From Lactobacillus sp. ESL0680 (lineage in GTDB: Bacteria; Bacillota; Bacilli; Lactobacillales; Lactobacillaceae): 64,000 nucleotides of DNA. A program made the position numbers and the translations under genes. Location: the NCBI RefSeq assembly GCF_029392855.1, contig NZ_CP113945.1:496001-560000 (forward strand), written 5' to 3'. Positions within the stretch are counted from its first letter, which is position 1. Every line of letters starts with the position of its first letter. Under the pieces are notes generated by a model. That model saw only the letters and a program-made list of their open reading frames with translations. It ran no database searches and had not been told where the DNA came from. This document shows positions 46,815 through 55,993 of this stretch, in pieces.

Positions 46815-47714
46815 TTGGAATTATTGAATTTAAAAAAGTACGGAATTGACATTAAAGAGCAAGTTCCACTTAGTAAATATACATTTACTAAAACCGGTGG
46901 TCCCGCGCAATATCTTGCTTTTCCCAAGAATGAAACAGAATTAACGCAGCTGGTAACGGCCGCGCAGCAAACAAAGCTTCCCTTAACTGTAATTGGCAAC
47001 GCCTCAAACCTGATTATTCGTGATGGTGGAATTGCTGGCTTAGTGCTTATTTTAACGCAGATGAAGCAGATTACAGTGACAGCAGAACAAGTAACAGCAC
47101 AAGCTGGTGCACGAATTGTTGATACTGCATTTACCGCCGCTAATGCCGGCTTAAGTGGGTTAGAGTTTGCGGCTGGGATCCCTGGAAGTGTTGGTGGTGC
47201 TGCCTTCATGAATGCCGGTGCTTATGGCGGTGAAACCTGTGAGGCTGTGAAGTCGGTTCGAGTTTTAACACGTGCTGGCGAATTAAGAACTTACAATAAG
47301 GATGAAATGCAGTTTTCTTACCGGCACTCGCTAATACAAGAAACTGGCGACATTGTAATAGCAGCTACTTTTGAATTGACACCAGCTCCCAAGGCACCAA
47401 TCTTGGCGAACATGCATTATTTAAATGCCTTACGGCGTTACAAACAACCATTGGAATATCCGTCTTGCGGCAGTGTCTTTAAGAGACCCGAGGGTCATTA
47501 TGTTGGGCCAATGATTATTCAGGCTGGCTTGCAAGGGCGCCAAATTGGTGGTGCTCAGGATTCAACCAAACACGCTGGCTTTATTGTTAATAAGGGCGGC
47601 GCAACAGCAACAGATTACCTAGATTTGATTCATCTGATTCAGAAAGTTATCAAAGAAAAGTTCGCCATCGATTTACAAACTGAGGTTAGAATTATTGGTC
47701 AGAAAGCTGATTAA
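46815..47714 (+). CDS. murB: UDP-N-acetylenolpyruvoylglucosamine reductase
   Basis: MurB reduces enolpyruvyl-UDP-GlcNAc to UDP-MurNAc in peptidoglycan precursor synthesis. I chose TTG 46815 (299 residues) because AAGGGA lies 8 nt upstream; the frame opens at TTG 46797, before that site. FAD-binding motifs TFTKTGGPAQYL and GNASNLIIRDGG are visible, with AGIPGSVGGAAFMNAGAYGGE, the catalytic serine in YPSCGSVFKRP and the HAGFIVNKG block. It is followed by cdaA. Confidence 0.95.
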   Translation: MELLNLKKYGIDIKEQVPLSKYTFTKTGGPAQYLAFPKNETELTQLVTAAQQTKLPLTVIGNASNLIIRDGGIAGLVLILTQMKQITVTAEQVTAQAGARIVDTAFTAANAGLSGLEFAAGIPGSVGGAAFMNAGAYGGETCEAVKSVRVLTRAGELRTYNKDEMQFSYRHSLIQETGDIVIAATFELTPAPKAPILANMHYLNALRRYKQPLEYPSCGSVFKRPEGHYVGPMIIQAGLQGRQIGGAQDSTKHAGFIVNKGGATATDYLDLIHLIQKVIKEKFAIDLQTEVRIIGQKAD

Positions 47715-47740
47715 GAATATCCTATCAGAAAGGAGTATTT

Positions 47741-48586
47741 ATGCATTTTAATCTAACAAATATCTTTACGTGGAGTAACTTTTCTTTGGTGCTTGACGTT
47801 TTGATTATTTGGTTTTTGGTTTATCACCTAATTATTTTAATTAGGGGAACCAAGGCAGTGCAACTGGCTAAAGGAATTGTGCTGATTTTTATTGTTCGGA
47901 TTATTGCCGGTGTCCTGCAGCTGCACACAACCACGTGGCTGATCGACCAGATTGTGTCGTGGTCGGTTGTTGGAATTATCGTGATTTTTCAGCCAGAAAT
48001 TCGGCGTGGCCTTGAACATTTAGGTAGGCTGCCGATATTTGGCGGTCGTGAAGAAAGTGCGCGGGATGAGTCGATTAAGTTCATTAAGGAATTGGACAAG
48101 GCCATTCAATATATGTCAAAACGGCGAATTGGTGCTTTAATTACAATTCAACAGGAAACCGGACTTGATGATTATATTGAAACTGGTATTAAGCTGAATG
48201 CTGACGTTACCGGTGAATTATTAATTAACATTTTTATTCCGAATACACCGCTGCATGATGGGGCGGTAATCATTAATCAAGACCACCAAATTGCCGTGGC
48301 AGCCGCATATTTACCACTATCAGATAGTACGATGATCCCGAAACGGTTAGGGACTAGGCACCGTGCAGCTGTCGGAATTTCCGAAGTAACGGATGCCATT
48401 ACCATTGTAGTATCAGAAGAAACCGGCGGTGTAACGATCACCCGCAATGGTCGCTTCTTACTTGATTTGAGCCGCGATGAATACTTGAAATACCTTAAAG
48501 CAGAGCTTGTACCCAAAAAAGAAAAAAATACCAAGTGGTACCAAAAAATATTGGGTAAAATCTGGAAGTGGGGTGCTGATCGATGA
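47741..48586 (+). CDS. cdaA: Diadenylate cyclase CdaA
   Basis: This membrane enzyme makes cyclic di-AMP from two ATP. It has 281 residues, with three N-terminal membrane segments (about residues 10-80). The DAC domain carries the LHDGAVII (DGA) motif near residue 168 and GTRHRAAVGISE (RHR) near 203. c-di-AMP controls potassium uptake and wall homeostasis. The conserved cdaA-cdaR-glmM order is kept; GlmM is known to bind and inhibit CdaA in Bacillus and Lactococcus. Confidence 0.96.
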   Translation: MHFNLTNIFTWSNFSLVLDVLIIWFLVYHLIILIRGTKAVQLAKGIVLIFIVRIIAGVLQLHTTTWLIDQIVSWSVVGIIVIFQPEIRRGLEHLGRLPIFGGREESARDESIKFIKELDKAIQYMSKRRIGALITIQQETGLDDYIETGIKLNADVTGELLINIFIPNTPLHDGAVIINQDHQIAVAAAYLPLSDSTMIPKRLGTRHRAAVGISEVTDAITIVVSEETGGVTITRNGRFLLDLSRDEYLKYLKAELVPKKEKNTKWYQKILGKIWKWGADR

Positions 48587-49548
48587 AGAATTTTTGGCAT
48601 AAGTCATGGGTTATTCGTCTTGTCTCGTTACTAATTGCGGTCTTGTTAGTCATTTATGTTAATTATACCCAAGAGGGTTTCATGACTCAGGGGCAGTCAG
48701 ATCGTACCAAACAGACAGCTACTCAAACTCGAACCGTCAAGGTGCCGCTGCAGGTTTCAGTTGATACTGATAATTACTATGTTGTGGGTTATCCGGCTAA
48801 GGTTAGTGTTACATTAGAGGGATCTAACGCTTTGGTTACTTCAACGATTAATACCCAAAACTTCCGTGCCTACATTGATTTAACGAATAAAAGTATTGGT
48901 GAACACGATGTTCGCGTGCATGTTAGTGGGTTAAACAAACAATTGGCATATACAATCAGTCCAAAAACCGTGCATGTAAATATTCAACGACGAAAATCGA
49001 CGACAATGCCTGTTCAAATAGAGTATAATAAGACTGCTGTGGCACACGGTTATAAGTTGGGCAAGGCAACTGTTACCCCGCAACAAGTTGAAGTAACAGG
49101 GGCGCGCAGTGAGGTTGATCAGATTGACCAAATTGTTGCTAAAGCCGTTTTGCCGAATGGCATTAATCATCCGTTTGAACGTCAGGTTAATCTGATTGCC
49201 GAAGACCGTAAGGGACAGCAACTCAATGTGATTATTGAACCGGCAACGGCCAGGGTAGTGTTACCAATTTCAATTGCCAAAAAAGAGGTCAAGTTAGAAT
49301 TGGTACCTAAGCATGAAAATACTAATAAGGTCTACTCATTAACAGCTAAAAATTATTACGTGACCATTTATGGCAATCAATCAACATTGAGTAAGATTAA
49401 AGAATTAACAGTTCCTGTTGATTTGAGTGGTGTTAATGCCTCAACTACCAAGATGGTAACATTAAAGTTGCCAAAAGATGTCATTAAGGCAAGTAGCTCG
49501 CAGGTGAGCGTACAAATTAAAGTTGCAAATACAAATGATTCTAAATAA
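48583..49548 (+). CDS. cdaR: CdaA regulator CdaR (YbbR domains)
   Basis: This 321-residue protein has one N-terminal membrane helix (about residues 9-25) followed by extracellular YbbR repeats: VPLQVSVDTDNYYVVGYPAKVSVTLEG, then VEVTGARSEVDQI. Three repeat-like units are visible. CdaR interacts with CdaA and modulates c-di-AMP synthesis. It overlaps cdaA by 4 bp. Confidence 0.92.
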   Translation: MKNFWHKSWVIRLVSLLIAVLLVIYVNYTQEGFMTQGQSDRTKQTATQTRTVKVPLQVSVDTDNYYVVGYPAKVSVTLEGSNALVTSTINTQNFRAYIDLTNKSIGEHDVRVHVSGLNKQLAYTISPKTVHVNIQRRKSTTMPVQIEYNKTAVAHGYKLGKATVTPQQVEVTGARSEVDQIDQIVAKAVLPNGINHPFERQVNLIAEDRKGQQLNVIIEPATARVVLPISIAKKEVKLELVPKHENTNKVYSLTAKNYYVTIYGNQSTLSKIKELTVPVDLSGVNASTTKMVTLKLPKDVIKASSSQVSVQIKVANTNDSK

Positions 49549-49578
49549 TCGAAAGCTAGAAAAGGAAGGTTGTTTTTA

Positions 49579-50931
49579 ATGTTAAAATATTTTGGTACCG
49601 ATGGTGTACGTGGAGTCGCAAATCAAGATTTATCTCCAGAATTAGCGTTTAAGTTGGGTCGTGATGGCGGCTATGTTTTGACAAAAAATAAGGCTAAGGA
49701 CCAACAAGCTAAGGTTTTGGTTTCTCGCGATACTCGAATGTCAGGACAGATGCTTGAATATGCACTGATTTCAGGCTTATTATCAGTTGGTATTGAAGTT
49801 TTGGAAGTTGGTGTTATTACTACACCGGGCTTGTCCTACTTAGTACGCGCTCAAGGTGCCGATGCTGGTGTGCAGATTTCGGCATCACACAATCCAGTTC
49901 AAGATAATGGTATTAAGTTCTTTGGTAGTGATGGTTTGAAGTTGTCTGACGAAATGGAAGGCGAAATCGAAAAATTAATCGATGCTAAGGAAGATACTTT
50001 GCCGCGGCCATCAGCTGAAGGCTTAGGTACAGTAACCGACTTTCATGAGGGCAGTTCTAAGTACCTGCAATTTATTGAAAACACAATTCCAGAAGACCTT
50101 GACGGAATTAAAGTCGTGATTGATGGTGCTAATGGTGCCGCAAGTAGATTAATTTCGCGGTTGTTTGCGGATTGCGGTGTTGATTTTACCACGATTGCTA
50201 CCCATCCAAACGGAATGAACATTAACGACGGCGTTGGTGCAACTCATACTGAAAAATTACAAGAAGAAGTTGTTAAACAAGGCGCTCAATTGGGCTTAGC
50301 CTTTGACGGGGATGCTGATCGCTGTATTGCTGTTGATGAAAACGGTAATGAAGTTGATGGCGACCATATTATGTATGTTTTGGGTACTTATATGGCTGAT
50401 GGCGGCCGCCTCAAGAACGACACAATCGTGACTACTGTGATGAGTAATCTTGGCTTTACCAAGGCACTTGAAAGAAAGGGCATTAAAAATGTCCGCACTC
50501 AAGTTGGTGACCGCTATGTTTCTGAAGAAATGCGCGCTAACGGTTATAACCTTGGTGGTGAACAATCAGGTCATGTTATCATGAGTGATTATCACAACAC
50601 TGGTGATGGAATGCTGACAGGTTTGCACTTGATGCTAGTTATGAAGAGAACTGGTAAGTCATTGACCGAGCTATTAGCTGACTTTAAGGAATACCCACAA
50701 TGCTTGGTTAATGTTCCTGTTGATGACAAGAAGAGCTGGCGTGAGCACCAACCAATCCTTGATGTAATCAAGGAAGTTGAAGCTGATATGGATGGTGAAG
50801 GTCGCGTTCTGGTTCGGCCATCTGGTACGCAATCACTCTTGCGGGTGATGGCTGAAGGCCCAACTCAAGAAGAAACTGATGCTTATGTTAAACGCATTAC
50901 CGATGTTGTTGAACAAGAAATGGGTATCTAA
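49579..50931 (+). CDS. glmM: Phosphoglucosamine mutase
   Basis: GlmM converts glucosamine-6-phosphate to glucosamine-1-phosphate on the way to UDP-GlcNAc. I chose ATG 49579 (450 residues) because AAGGAAGG precedes it. The phosphoserine loop [16 protein letters not shown] lies near residue 100, metal loop FDGDADRC near 240, sugar loop GGEQSGHVI near 323 and phosphate loop [12 protein letters not shown] near 410. It is last in cdaA-cdaR-glmM and feeds the same pathway as glmS immediately downstream. Confidence 0.97.
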   Translation: MLKYFGTDGVRGVANQDLSPELAFKLGRDGGYVLTKNKAKDQQAKVLVSRDTRMSGQMLEYALISGLLSVGIEVLEVGVITTPGLSYLVRAQGADAGVQISASHNPVQDNGIKFFGSDGLKLSDEMEGEIEKLIDAKEDTLPRPSAEGLGTVTDFHEGSSKYLQFIENTIPEDLDGIKVVIDGANGAASRLISRLFADCGVDFTTIATHPNGMNINDGVGATHTEKLQEEVVKQGAQLGLAFDGDADRCIAVDENGNEVDGDHIMYVLGTYMADGGRLKNDTIVTTVMSNLGFTKALERKGIKNVRTQVGDRYVSEEMRANGYNLGGEQSGHVIMSDYHNTGDGMLTGLHLMLVMKRTGKSLTELLADFKEYPQCLVNVPVDDKKSWREHQPILDVIKEVEADMDGEGRVLVRPSGTQSLLRVMAEGPTQEETDAYVKRITDVVEQEMGI

Positions 50932-50942
50932 AATTTGAAATT

Positions 50943-50983
50943 AAAAAGAAGCAGAGAAAAATATTTTTCTCTGCTTCTTTTTT
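50943..50983 (+). terminator. Terminator after glmM
   Basis: A near-perfect long stem (AAAAAGAAGCAGAG with its complement) followed by a T run. Confidence 0.92.
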
Positions 50984-51004
50984 GCTATGATAGACTATCT
51001 CTGA

Positions 51005-51122
51005 CTTAGTCTATACCAATTATCAAATTTCATACTTGACCAATCTCTATAAATAGACTAATATTCCTTCTGTAGCTATAAATTTGAATTTAATCAATCT
51101 TAAAAAATCGAACTAGACCAAA
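51005..51122 (+). promoter_or_regulatory. glmS promoter with NagR/DasR-type operator sites
   Basis: The promoter TTGACC-N17-TAATAT lies at 51036-51064. Two sites resemble the GntR-type NagR/DasR consensus ATTGGTCTAGACCAAT: CTTAGTCTATACCAAT at 51005-51020 (13 of 16) and ATCGAACTAGACCAAA at 51107-51122 (12 of 16, next to the ribosome site). A half-site TAGACTAAT overlaps the -10. Control by an amino-sugar-responsive repressor is inferred. No glmS ribozyme core was recognised. Confidence 0.55.
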
Positions 51123-51132
51123 GGAGAAAAAC

Positions 51133-52944
51133 ATGTGTGGAATTGTTGGAATTGTTGGTAAATCAGCCAGAGAAATTGTTCTTAGCGGCCTAACTAACTT
51201 AGAATACCGTGGCTATGATTCAGCTGGAATTTATCTTAATGACCTTCAAGGCAACGAATATCTGACTAAGACAGTTGGCCGGATTCAGAATTTGAAGGAT
51301 GAAATGACTCCAGATGAACAGGGACAAGTTGGTATTGGTCATACTCGGTGGGCAACACACGGTAAGCCAACTACAGCTAATGCTCACCCACAATTTGATG
51401 AAATTAACCGCTTTTACATGGTTCACAATGGTGTCATTGAAAACTATCAGGAACTTAAAGATAACTACTTACAAGGAGTAGACCTCAAGTCAGACACAGA
51501 TACTGAGGTTGTAGTTCAATTAATTAGTAAAATTGCCCGCGATGAGCAACTTGATGCCTTTACTGCTTTGAAAAAGGCACTGCAACTTATTAGGGGTTCT
51601 TACGCAATCTTGCTGGTTGACAATACTAACCCTAGTCACATTTATGTTGCTAAAAACAAGTCACCAATGATGTTGGGATTAGGTGATGGCTTTAACGTTA
51701 TTGCCTCAGATGCTTTGTCAGTTTTGGATCAAACCAAGACTTTTGTTGACTTGCATGATGGCGAAGTTGCTGACATTACCAAAGATGGCTATGAATTAGA
51801 AACCATTGCTGGTGAAAAGGTAACGCGGACCCCGCATCACTTAGATATTGATCCTGATGCTGCTTCAAAAGGTACTTATGAGTTTTACATGTTAAAAGAA
51901 ATTTCTGAGCAGCCAAGTGTGTTGCGCCACTTAGTGCAATATTATCTTGATGAAAATGGTGAGCCTAAAGTTGACTCACAAATCGTTGATGCCTTGTCTC
52001 AAGCCGAGAAGTTTTATATTTTTGCGGCAGGAACAAGTTACCATGCCGGTTTAGTCGGTAAGGCTTTATTAGAAAAGTACACGGGAATTCCAACCGAAGT
52101 TGGCTTTGCTTCTGAAGCTGGTTACCACTTCCCAATGATGCCTAAGAATTCATTCTTGATTTTCTTGTCACAATCTGGCGAGACCGCTGATTCACGTGTT
52201 GTTTTGCAGGCCGCAATTAAGCGTAACTTACCAAGTTTGACACTGACAAATGTGCCTGGTTCAACTTTGGCACGGGAAGCAACATATTCAATGTCACTAG
52301 AAGCCGGTCCAGAAATTGCTGTTGCTTCAACTAAGGCTTATATTGCTCAAGTTGCTACCCAAGCAGTTTTAGCTAAGGCAATTGGTGAAAAGCGCCAAAT
52401 TGCTGCTGCCCGAAACTTAGATTTAACTCATGATTTGAGTCTTGCTGCTGAGGGAATTGAGCAAATTCTAACTGACCAAAAGCATATTAAGCAATTGACG
52501 GATAAATATATCGTCCCTTCACGCAATGCGTTTTACATTGGACGGGGAATTGATTATCCGGTAGCTCTTGAAGCAGCTCTGAAGCTGAAGGAAGTTTCTT
52601 ATATTCAAACAGAAGGCTTTGCAGCTGCAGAATTAAAGCACGGAACGATTTCATTAATTGAAAAGGACACACCGGTTGTTGCCTTAATTAATGATCCAGT
52701 AACTGCAGACCTAATGCGCGGCAATATCCAAGAAGTAATTGCCAGAGGAGCCAGCGTAATTACTGTTGCCACTAAGGAATTGGCAAAACCAGATGATGAT
52801 GTTGTCTTACCTAAACTAAATTATTACCTTTCACCACTAATTACAGTGGTAGTCGCACAACTGATTGCCTATTATGCCTCTAAGGATAAGGGCCTTGACG
52901 TTGATAAACCTCGCAATCTTGCTAAGAGCGTTACAGTAGAATAA
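51133..52944 (+). CDS. glmS: Glutamine-fructose-6-phosphate aminotransferase (isomerising)
   Basis: GlmS makes glucosamine-6-phosphate, the committed step to amino-sugar wall precursors. It has 603 residues. The N-terminal glutaminase has its nucleophile Cys2 (MCGIVGIVG), GHTRWATHG and NGVIENY. Two SIS domains carry FAAGTSYHAGLV, SQSGETADS and STKAY, ending in DKPRNLAKSVTVE. GGAGAA precedes the ATG. It is monocistronic, with its own promoter and terminator. Confidence 0.98.
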   Translation: MCGIVGIVGKSAREIVLSGLTNLEYRGYDSAGIYLNDLQGNEYLTKTVGRIQNLKDEMTPDEQGQVGIGHTRWATHGKPTTANAHPQFDEINRFYMVHNGVIENYQELKDNYLQGVDLKSDTDTEVVVQLISKIARDEQLDAFTALKKALQLIRGSYAILLVDNTNPSHIYVAKNKSPMMLGLGDGFNVIASDALSVLDQTKTFVDLHDGEVADITKDGYELETIAGEKVTRTPHHLDIDPDAASKGTYEFYMLKEISEQPSVLRHLVQYYLDENGEPKVDSQIVDALSQAEKFYIFAAGTSYHAGLVGKALLEKYTGIPTEVGFASEAGYHFPMMPKNSFLIFLSQSGETADSRVVLQAAIKRNLPSLTLTNVPGSTLAREATYSMSLEAGPEIAVASTKAYIAQVATQAVLAKAIGEKRQIAAARNLDLTHDLSLAAEGIEQILTDQKHIKQLTDKYIVPSRNAFYIGRGIDYPVALEAALKLKEVSYIQTEGFAAAELKHGTISLIEKDTPVVALINDPVTADLMRGNIQEVIARGASVITVATKELAKPDDDVVLPKLNYYLSPLITVVVAQLIAYYASKDKGLDVDKPRNLAKSVTVE

Positions 52945-52951
52945 TTATTGA

Positions 52952-52980
52952 AAAAAGTCGTAAGTAATTACGACTTTTTG
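52952..52980 (+). terminator. Terminator after glmS
   Basis: The stem AAAAAGTCGTAA / TTACGACTTTTT with a 4-nt loop. Confidence 0.9.
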
Positions 52981-53019
52981 TATAATAAAGGGAATGAATT
53001 AAACTGTGGGAGGTAAATT

Positions 53020-53835
53020 ATGGCGATTAAATTAGTGGCAGTTGATCTTGATGGCACGCTGCTGACGACTAGTAAGCAAATCCTGCCGGAAACCGAAAGG
53101 GTCTTGAAGCAAATAAGCGGTCAAGGAATTAAGGTCGTATTAGCAACGGGTCGACCATTGTCTGGAGTTATGCCGTACAATCGGCAGCTCGGACTATCTG
53201 GTAGCGACCAATATAATATTGTATTTAACGGTGCGGTTATTCAAAACTTAGCAGGTAAGGTAATGATGGACATGAAGATGGACTATCGTGACTTTGCTAA
53301 TATGTTGCGTTTGCAGCGGCTGGCACATATCAACTTACACTTTGAAACGCCAGATTGCTTCTGGACATGTGATCGCGACCTCGCACACCACTTAACAATG
53401 AATGCGTCTGTCAATTTGACTACGATTAAGGTGCGTAAGGCTGAAGAAATTCCCCAAGACTTTACTTTTAACAAGGTTGGTTTTAGTATGACTGAGAGTG
53501 AAGCTGAAGTTGATAAATTATGGAACAACATTCCTGATTGGGTCTTTGCCAAATACGATGTTGTGCGCAGCTTTCCAAGTATGGTAGAGCTTAATGTGGT
53601 CGGTGCGTCTAAGGGCAATGCTTTAATGGAGCTCGCTGATCGGCTTAAGATTGACCAAAGGCAGGTAATGGTTTTTGGCGATCAAGGTAATGACATTTCA
53701 ATGTTTAGTAATCCTAATTTCTGTAAGGTAGCAATGGGTAATGCCACTGGTCAGATAAAGGACGCCGCTGATTACGTTACTGATGATAATGACCATGACG
53801 GAATTGCTAAAGCACTTAAAAAGCTAGTGCTGTAG
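53020..53835 (+). CDS. Cof-type HAD-superfamily phosphatase (YidA-like)
   Basis: This 271-residue sugar-phosphate-type phosphatase has motif I VDLDGTLLTT near residue 8, motif II VLATGRPLSG near 40, the motif III lysine in GASKGNAL near 195 and motif IV FGDQGNDISMF near 221. GGGAGGT precedes the ATG. It may be co-transcribed with the CopY/BlaI-type gene 17 bp downstream. It resembles the gene at 39585 in fold, not in close sequence. Confidence 0.88.
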   Translation: MAIKLVAVDLDGTLLTTSKQILPETERVLKQISGQGIKVVLATGRPLSGVMPYNRQLGLSGSDQYNIVFNGAVIQNLAGKVMMDMKMDYRDFANMLRLQRLAHINLHFETPDCFWTCDRDLAHHLTMNASVNLTTIKVRKAEEIPQDFTFNKVGFSMTESEAEVDKLWNNIPDWVFAKYDVVRSFPSMVELNVVGASKGNALMELADRLKIDQRQVMVFGDQGNDISMFSNPNFCKVAMGNATGQIKDAADYVTDDNDHDGIAKALKKLVL

Positions 53836-53852
53836 TAGAATGAGTTAACAAG

Positions 53853-54290
53853 ATGACAGAAAAAATTAAAGAACATAATATTTCTGAAGCTGAATGGGAA
53901 GTTATGCGGATTGTATGGACGCTGGGAGCAAGTCATACTGGCGATATCATTAAGCAGCTGCAGGCTAAAAAGAATTGGTCCGAATCGACGATTAAGACGT
54001 TGATGGGGCGTTTGGTGAAAAAGGGCTTGCTAAAGACGCGCAAGGATGGTCGCCGCTTTGTCTATAATGCGACAGTAACTGAAAACCAGATGATGGTTCA
54101 AGTAACAACTGAGATGATGAGTCACATGTGCGACATGCACAAGGGCCAAATGTTAATCGAAATCTTGAAGGGGATGCCCTTGTCCAAGGCAGATATCGCA
54201 ACTATTGAGCAAGAATTGAATGAAAAGGCTGCTACGGCGCCAGACATGGTTGATTGTAATTGTTTGGCTGCAGGTGCCCATGATTGTTAA
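53853..54290 (+). CDS. CopY/BlaI-family transcriptional repressor
   Basis: This 145-residue winged-helix repressor has the family's N-terminal domain (ISEAEWEVMRIVWTLG, then WSESTIKTLMGRLVKKGLL). The tail CNCLAAGAHDC gives CxC-x7-C, similar to the copper/zinc-binding CxCxxxxCxC tail of CopY but missing one cysteine. No copper ATPase or chaperone gene lies nearby, and no TACANNTGTA cop box was seen, so the sensed signal is uncertain. The next gene encodes a membrane protein that may be its target. Confidence 0.8.
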   Translation: MTEKIKEHNISEAEWEVMRIVWTLGASHTGDIIKQLQAKKNWSESTIKTLMGRLVKKGLLKTRKDGRRFVYNATVTENQMMVQVTTEMMSHMCDMHKGQMLIEILKGMPLSKADIATIEQELNEKAATAPDMVDCNCLAAGAHDC

Positions 54291-54310
54291 GAGAGTGAGA
54301 GAATACTTTG

Positions 54311-55021
54311 ATGAAAAAAGTTGTGCGAATGCTGCTGCGAGCAGTATTTATTGTCGTTATCTTTGTTTGTGGCTACTTGACGCTTAAAAGTCCAGTTACG
54401 GTTAACGTAACTAATGTTCATGAATTAGCCCGTACTGTGATTAATCAAAATGCGACAGCGTCAGGCAGCACAACTCTCAAAGATGCATTGAAATTAGCCC
54501 AAAGTGCGGGGCTGGAAGATAAGGTTTTAGATCAATTACCTAAGCAGTATCATCATGATTTGTCCTATATGGGCTTGTATAATCTTAGTGTGACTTACGA
54601 AGCTAATGGCGAAGTGACAGCTCGGAATTTGTCGCTGCCACAGAATAATCAGACAGAAAAGGCAGTTAATCATATCATCTTGCAGAATATTAATCACGAA
54701 TTAGCTGCCAACAATAAGCAGGTAGAGCAAGTTATTAATATTTTTCACTATGTAATCCTAGTAATTATCCTAGGCTTTGTATTAGCAATCTTGTTGGTGC
54801 TCTTTGGTAAATATGGTGCCTCAATAGCTCTATTATTAACAACGCTTGGTTCATTTGGTATTCTGCAATACTCAACGGGCCAATTGGTCATGAGTTTACG
54901 CGATGCTGTTTATCGTGGAATTGATTTTACTACCTCGACAATGCTATGGACAGGGTTAGGGCTTGGAGTGATTGCTGCAATCTTGTGGCCGATCTGTTTA
55001 AAAGTAACAAAGAAAAATTAA
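54311..55021 (+). CDS. Membrane protein with extracellular loop, unknown function
   Basis: This 236-residue protein is not recognised. One N-terminal membrane helix (residues 8-25) is followed by about 120 extracellular residues without cysteines and then three membrane segments in the C-terminal half (about 147-170, 177-193, 212-230). It lies 20 bp after the CopY-type repressor, with GAGAG upstream of ATG 54311, and shares its transcript. It could be a regulated stress or transport accessory. Confidence 0.65.
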   Translation: MKKVVRMLLRAVFIVVIFVCGYLTLKSPVTVNVTNVHELARTVINQNATASGSTTLKDALKLAQSAGLEDKVLDQLPKQYHHDLSYMGLYNLSVTYEANGEVTARNLSLPQNNQTEKAVNHIILQNINHELAANNKQVEQVINIFHYVILVIILGFVLAILLVLFGKYGASIALLLTTLGSFGILQYSTGQLVMSLRDAVYRGIDFTTSTMLWTGLGLGVIAAILWPICLKVTKKN

Positions 55022-55026
55022 TTTAA

Positions 55027-55057
55027 AATAAAGCGAATTTCTTCGCTTTATTTTTTT
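55027..55057 (+). terminator. Terminator before the accessory Sec operon
   Basis: The stem AATAAAGCGAA / TTCGCTTTATT with loop TTTC, followed by a T run. Confidence 0.9.
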
Positions 55058-55275
55058 GCGCAAAATATTTTTAGACTAGTAATTCTTTAGTTAAGTAAGC
55101 TAAATTATAGTAATGAAGATGTCTAACATTATGGTAAGTATATGTATTGTGTGAAGATAATTATAACTATTAATCTGTTTTGGCATAAAATTTAATAAAA
55201 AATAAGTTAATTTAGTGATAAAATAAGTCTATAATATTATCTTAACTAGATTAAGAGATTGGAAAAAATAATTTT
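55058..55275 (+). promoter_or_regulatory. Promoter region of the accessory Sec operon
   Basis: An AT-rich stretch of about 220 bp with no ORF. TTAATT (55207-55212), a 17-bp spacer and a perfect TATAAT (55230-55235) form the best promoter, giving a 5' leader of about 35 nt. The ribosome site GGAAAAAA is weak for this genome. Confidence 0.55.
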
Positions 55276-55983
55276 ATGAAAAATGTAGTTATTGGTGAAT
55301 ATCTAACCAATGAACCTGAAAAAGCAGTTGATCTTGCTGAAATTTCGCGGCAATTAACAACCTCAGTAAGTAAATTTGGTGTTGAAACAGACATTCTAAT
55401 CAACTTTAAAAATGACCAAGAACTACCGCAATTAGTGAAGGCAGTTGAATGTCAGCCGTTTGCTCATTATCCTTATCAAGGAGTAAAATTTTATTTTTCA
55501 CGTTGGGAATTTGCTTATAAATATTTACTAAAGCATATTGAAATAGATCAGGCAGCTTTGGTGGACGTCGCTGATGTTGAAATGATGAACTACCCTTTCA
55601 ATGATATTGAAGATAATGTATTATATATTGGTGATGAATATAATGACCTAAACACGTATATTATTGAGGACGATGGGAAGCCAGATTATTTAGCTGATTT
55701 TACTCATAAAAATAAGTATCTGCAGTTATTAAATGCAGGTATTCTTGTAGGTACCCGGAAAACTTTACTTGAATTTTTGGGTATTTTCATGAAGCTTTAT
55801 ACTGATGATACTGTTCAAGAATATTTAGGTCAGGGCAATACTCATTTTGGTATTTTTGAAATGGCAATTGTAAATTATATTGCCTATACTTTTTTTGAAG
55901 GACGTATTTGTCACGGTCGTAAAGTAGCATCACGTTTTATGTATGCTGATCGGAATGGTGAATCCTGGTTTAAACATAAGTAG
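55276..55983 (+). CDS. Putative glycosyltransferase, module A copy 3 (accessory Sec operon)
   Basis: This 235-residue paralogue of 43114 and 44639 is the first gene of the accessory Sec operon. Conserved blocks are kept: FSRWEFAYKYLLKH, VDVADVEMMNYPF near residue 100, YIGDEYNDL, LQLLNAGILVGTR, HFGIFEM, CHGRKV and the terminal WFKHK. Family assignment is by these GT-A-like features only. Position next to asp3, gtfA and gtfB makes a role in glycosylating the exported adhesin the simplest reading. B3 follows 10 bp later. Confidence 0.62.
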   Translation: MKNVVIGEYLTNEPEKAVDLAEISRQLTTSVSKFGVETDILINFKNDQELPQLVKAVECQPFAHYPYQGVKFYFSRWEFAYKYLLKHIEIDQAALVDVADVEMMNYPFNDIEDNVLYIGDEYNDLNTYIIEDDGKPDYLADFTHKNKYLQLLNAGILVGTRKTLLEFLGIFMKLYTDDTVQEYLGQGNTHFGIFEMAIVNYIAYTFFEGRICHGRKVASRFMYADRNGESWFKHK

Positions 55984-55993
55984 GGGGTGAATA

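Noticed and set aside
51000..51132. glmS ribozyme
   Set aside because: I looked for the conserved ribozyme core before glmS and saw only an AT-rich leader with operator-like repeats. An Infernal search would be decisive.
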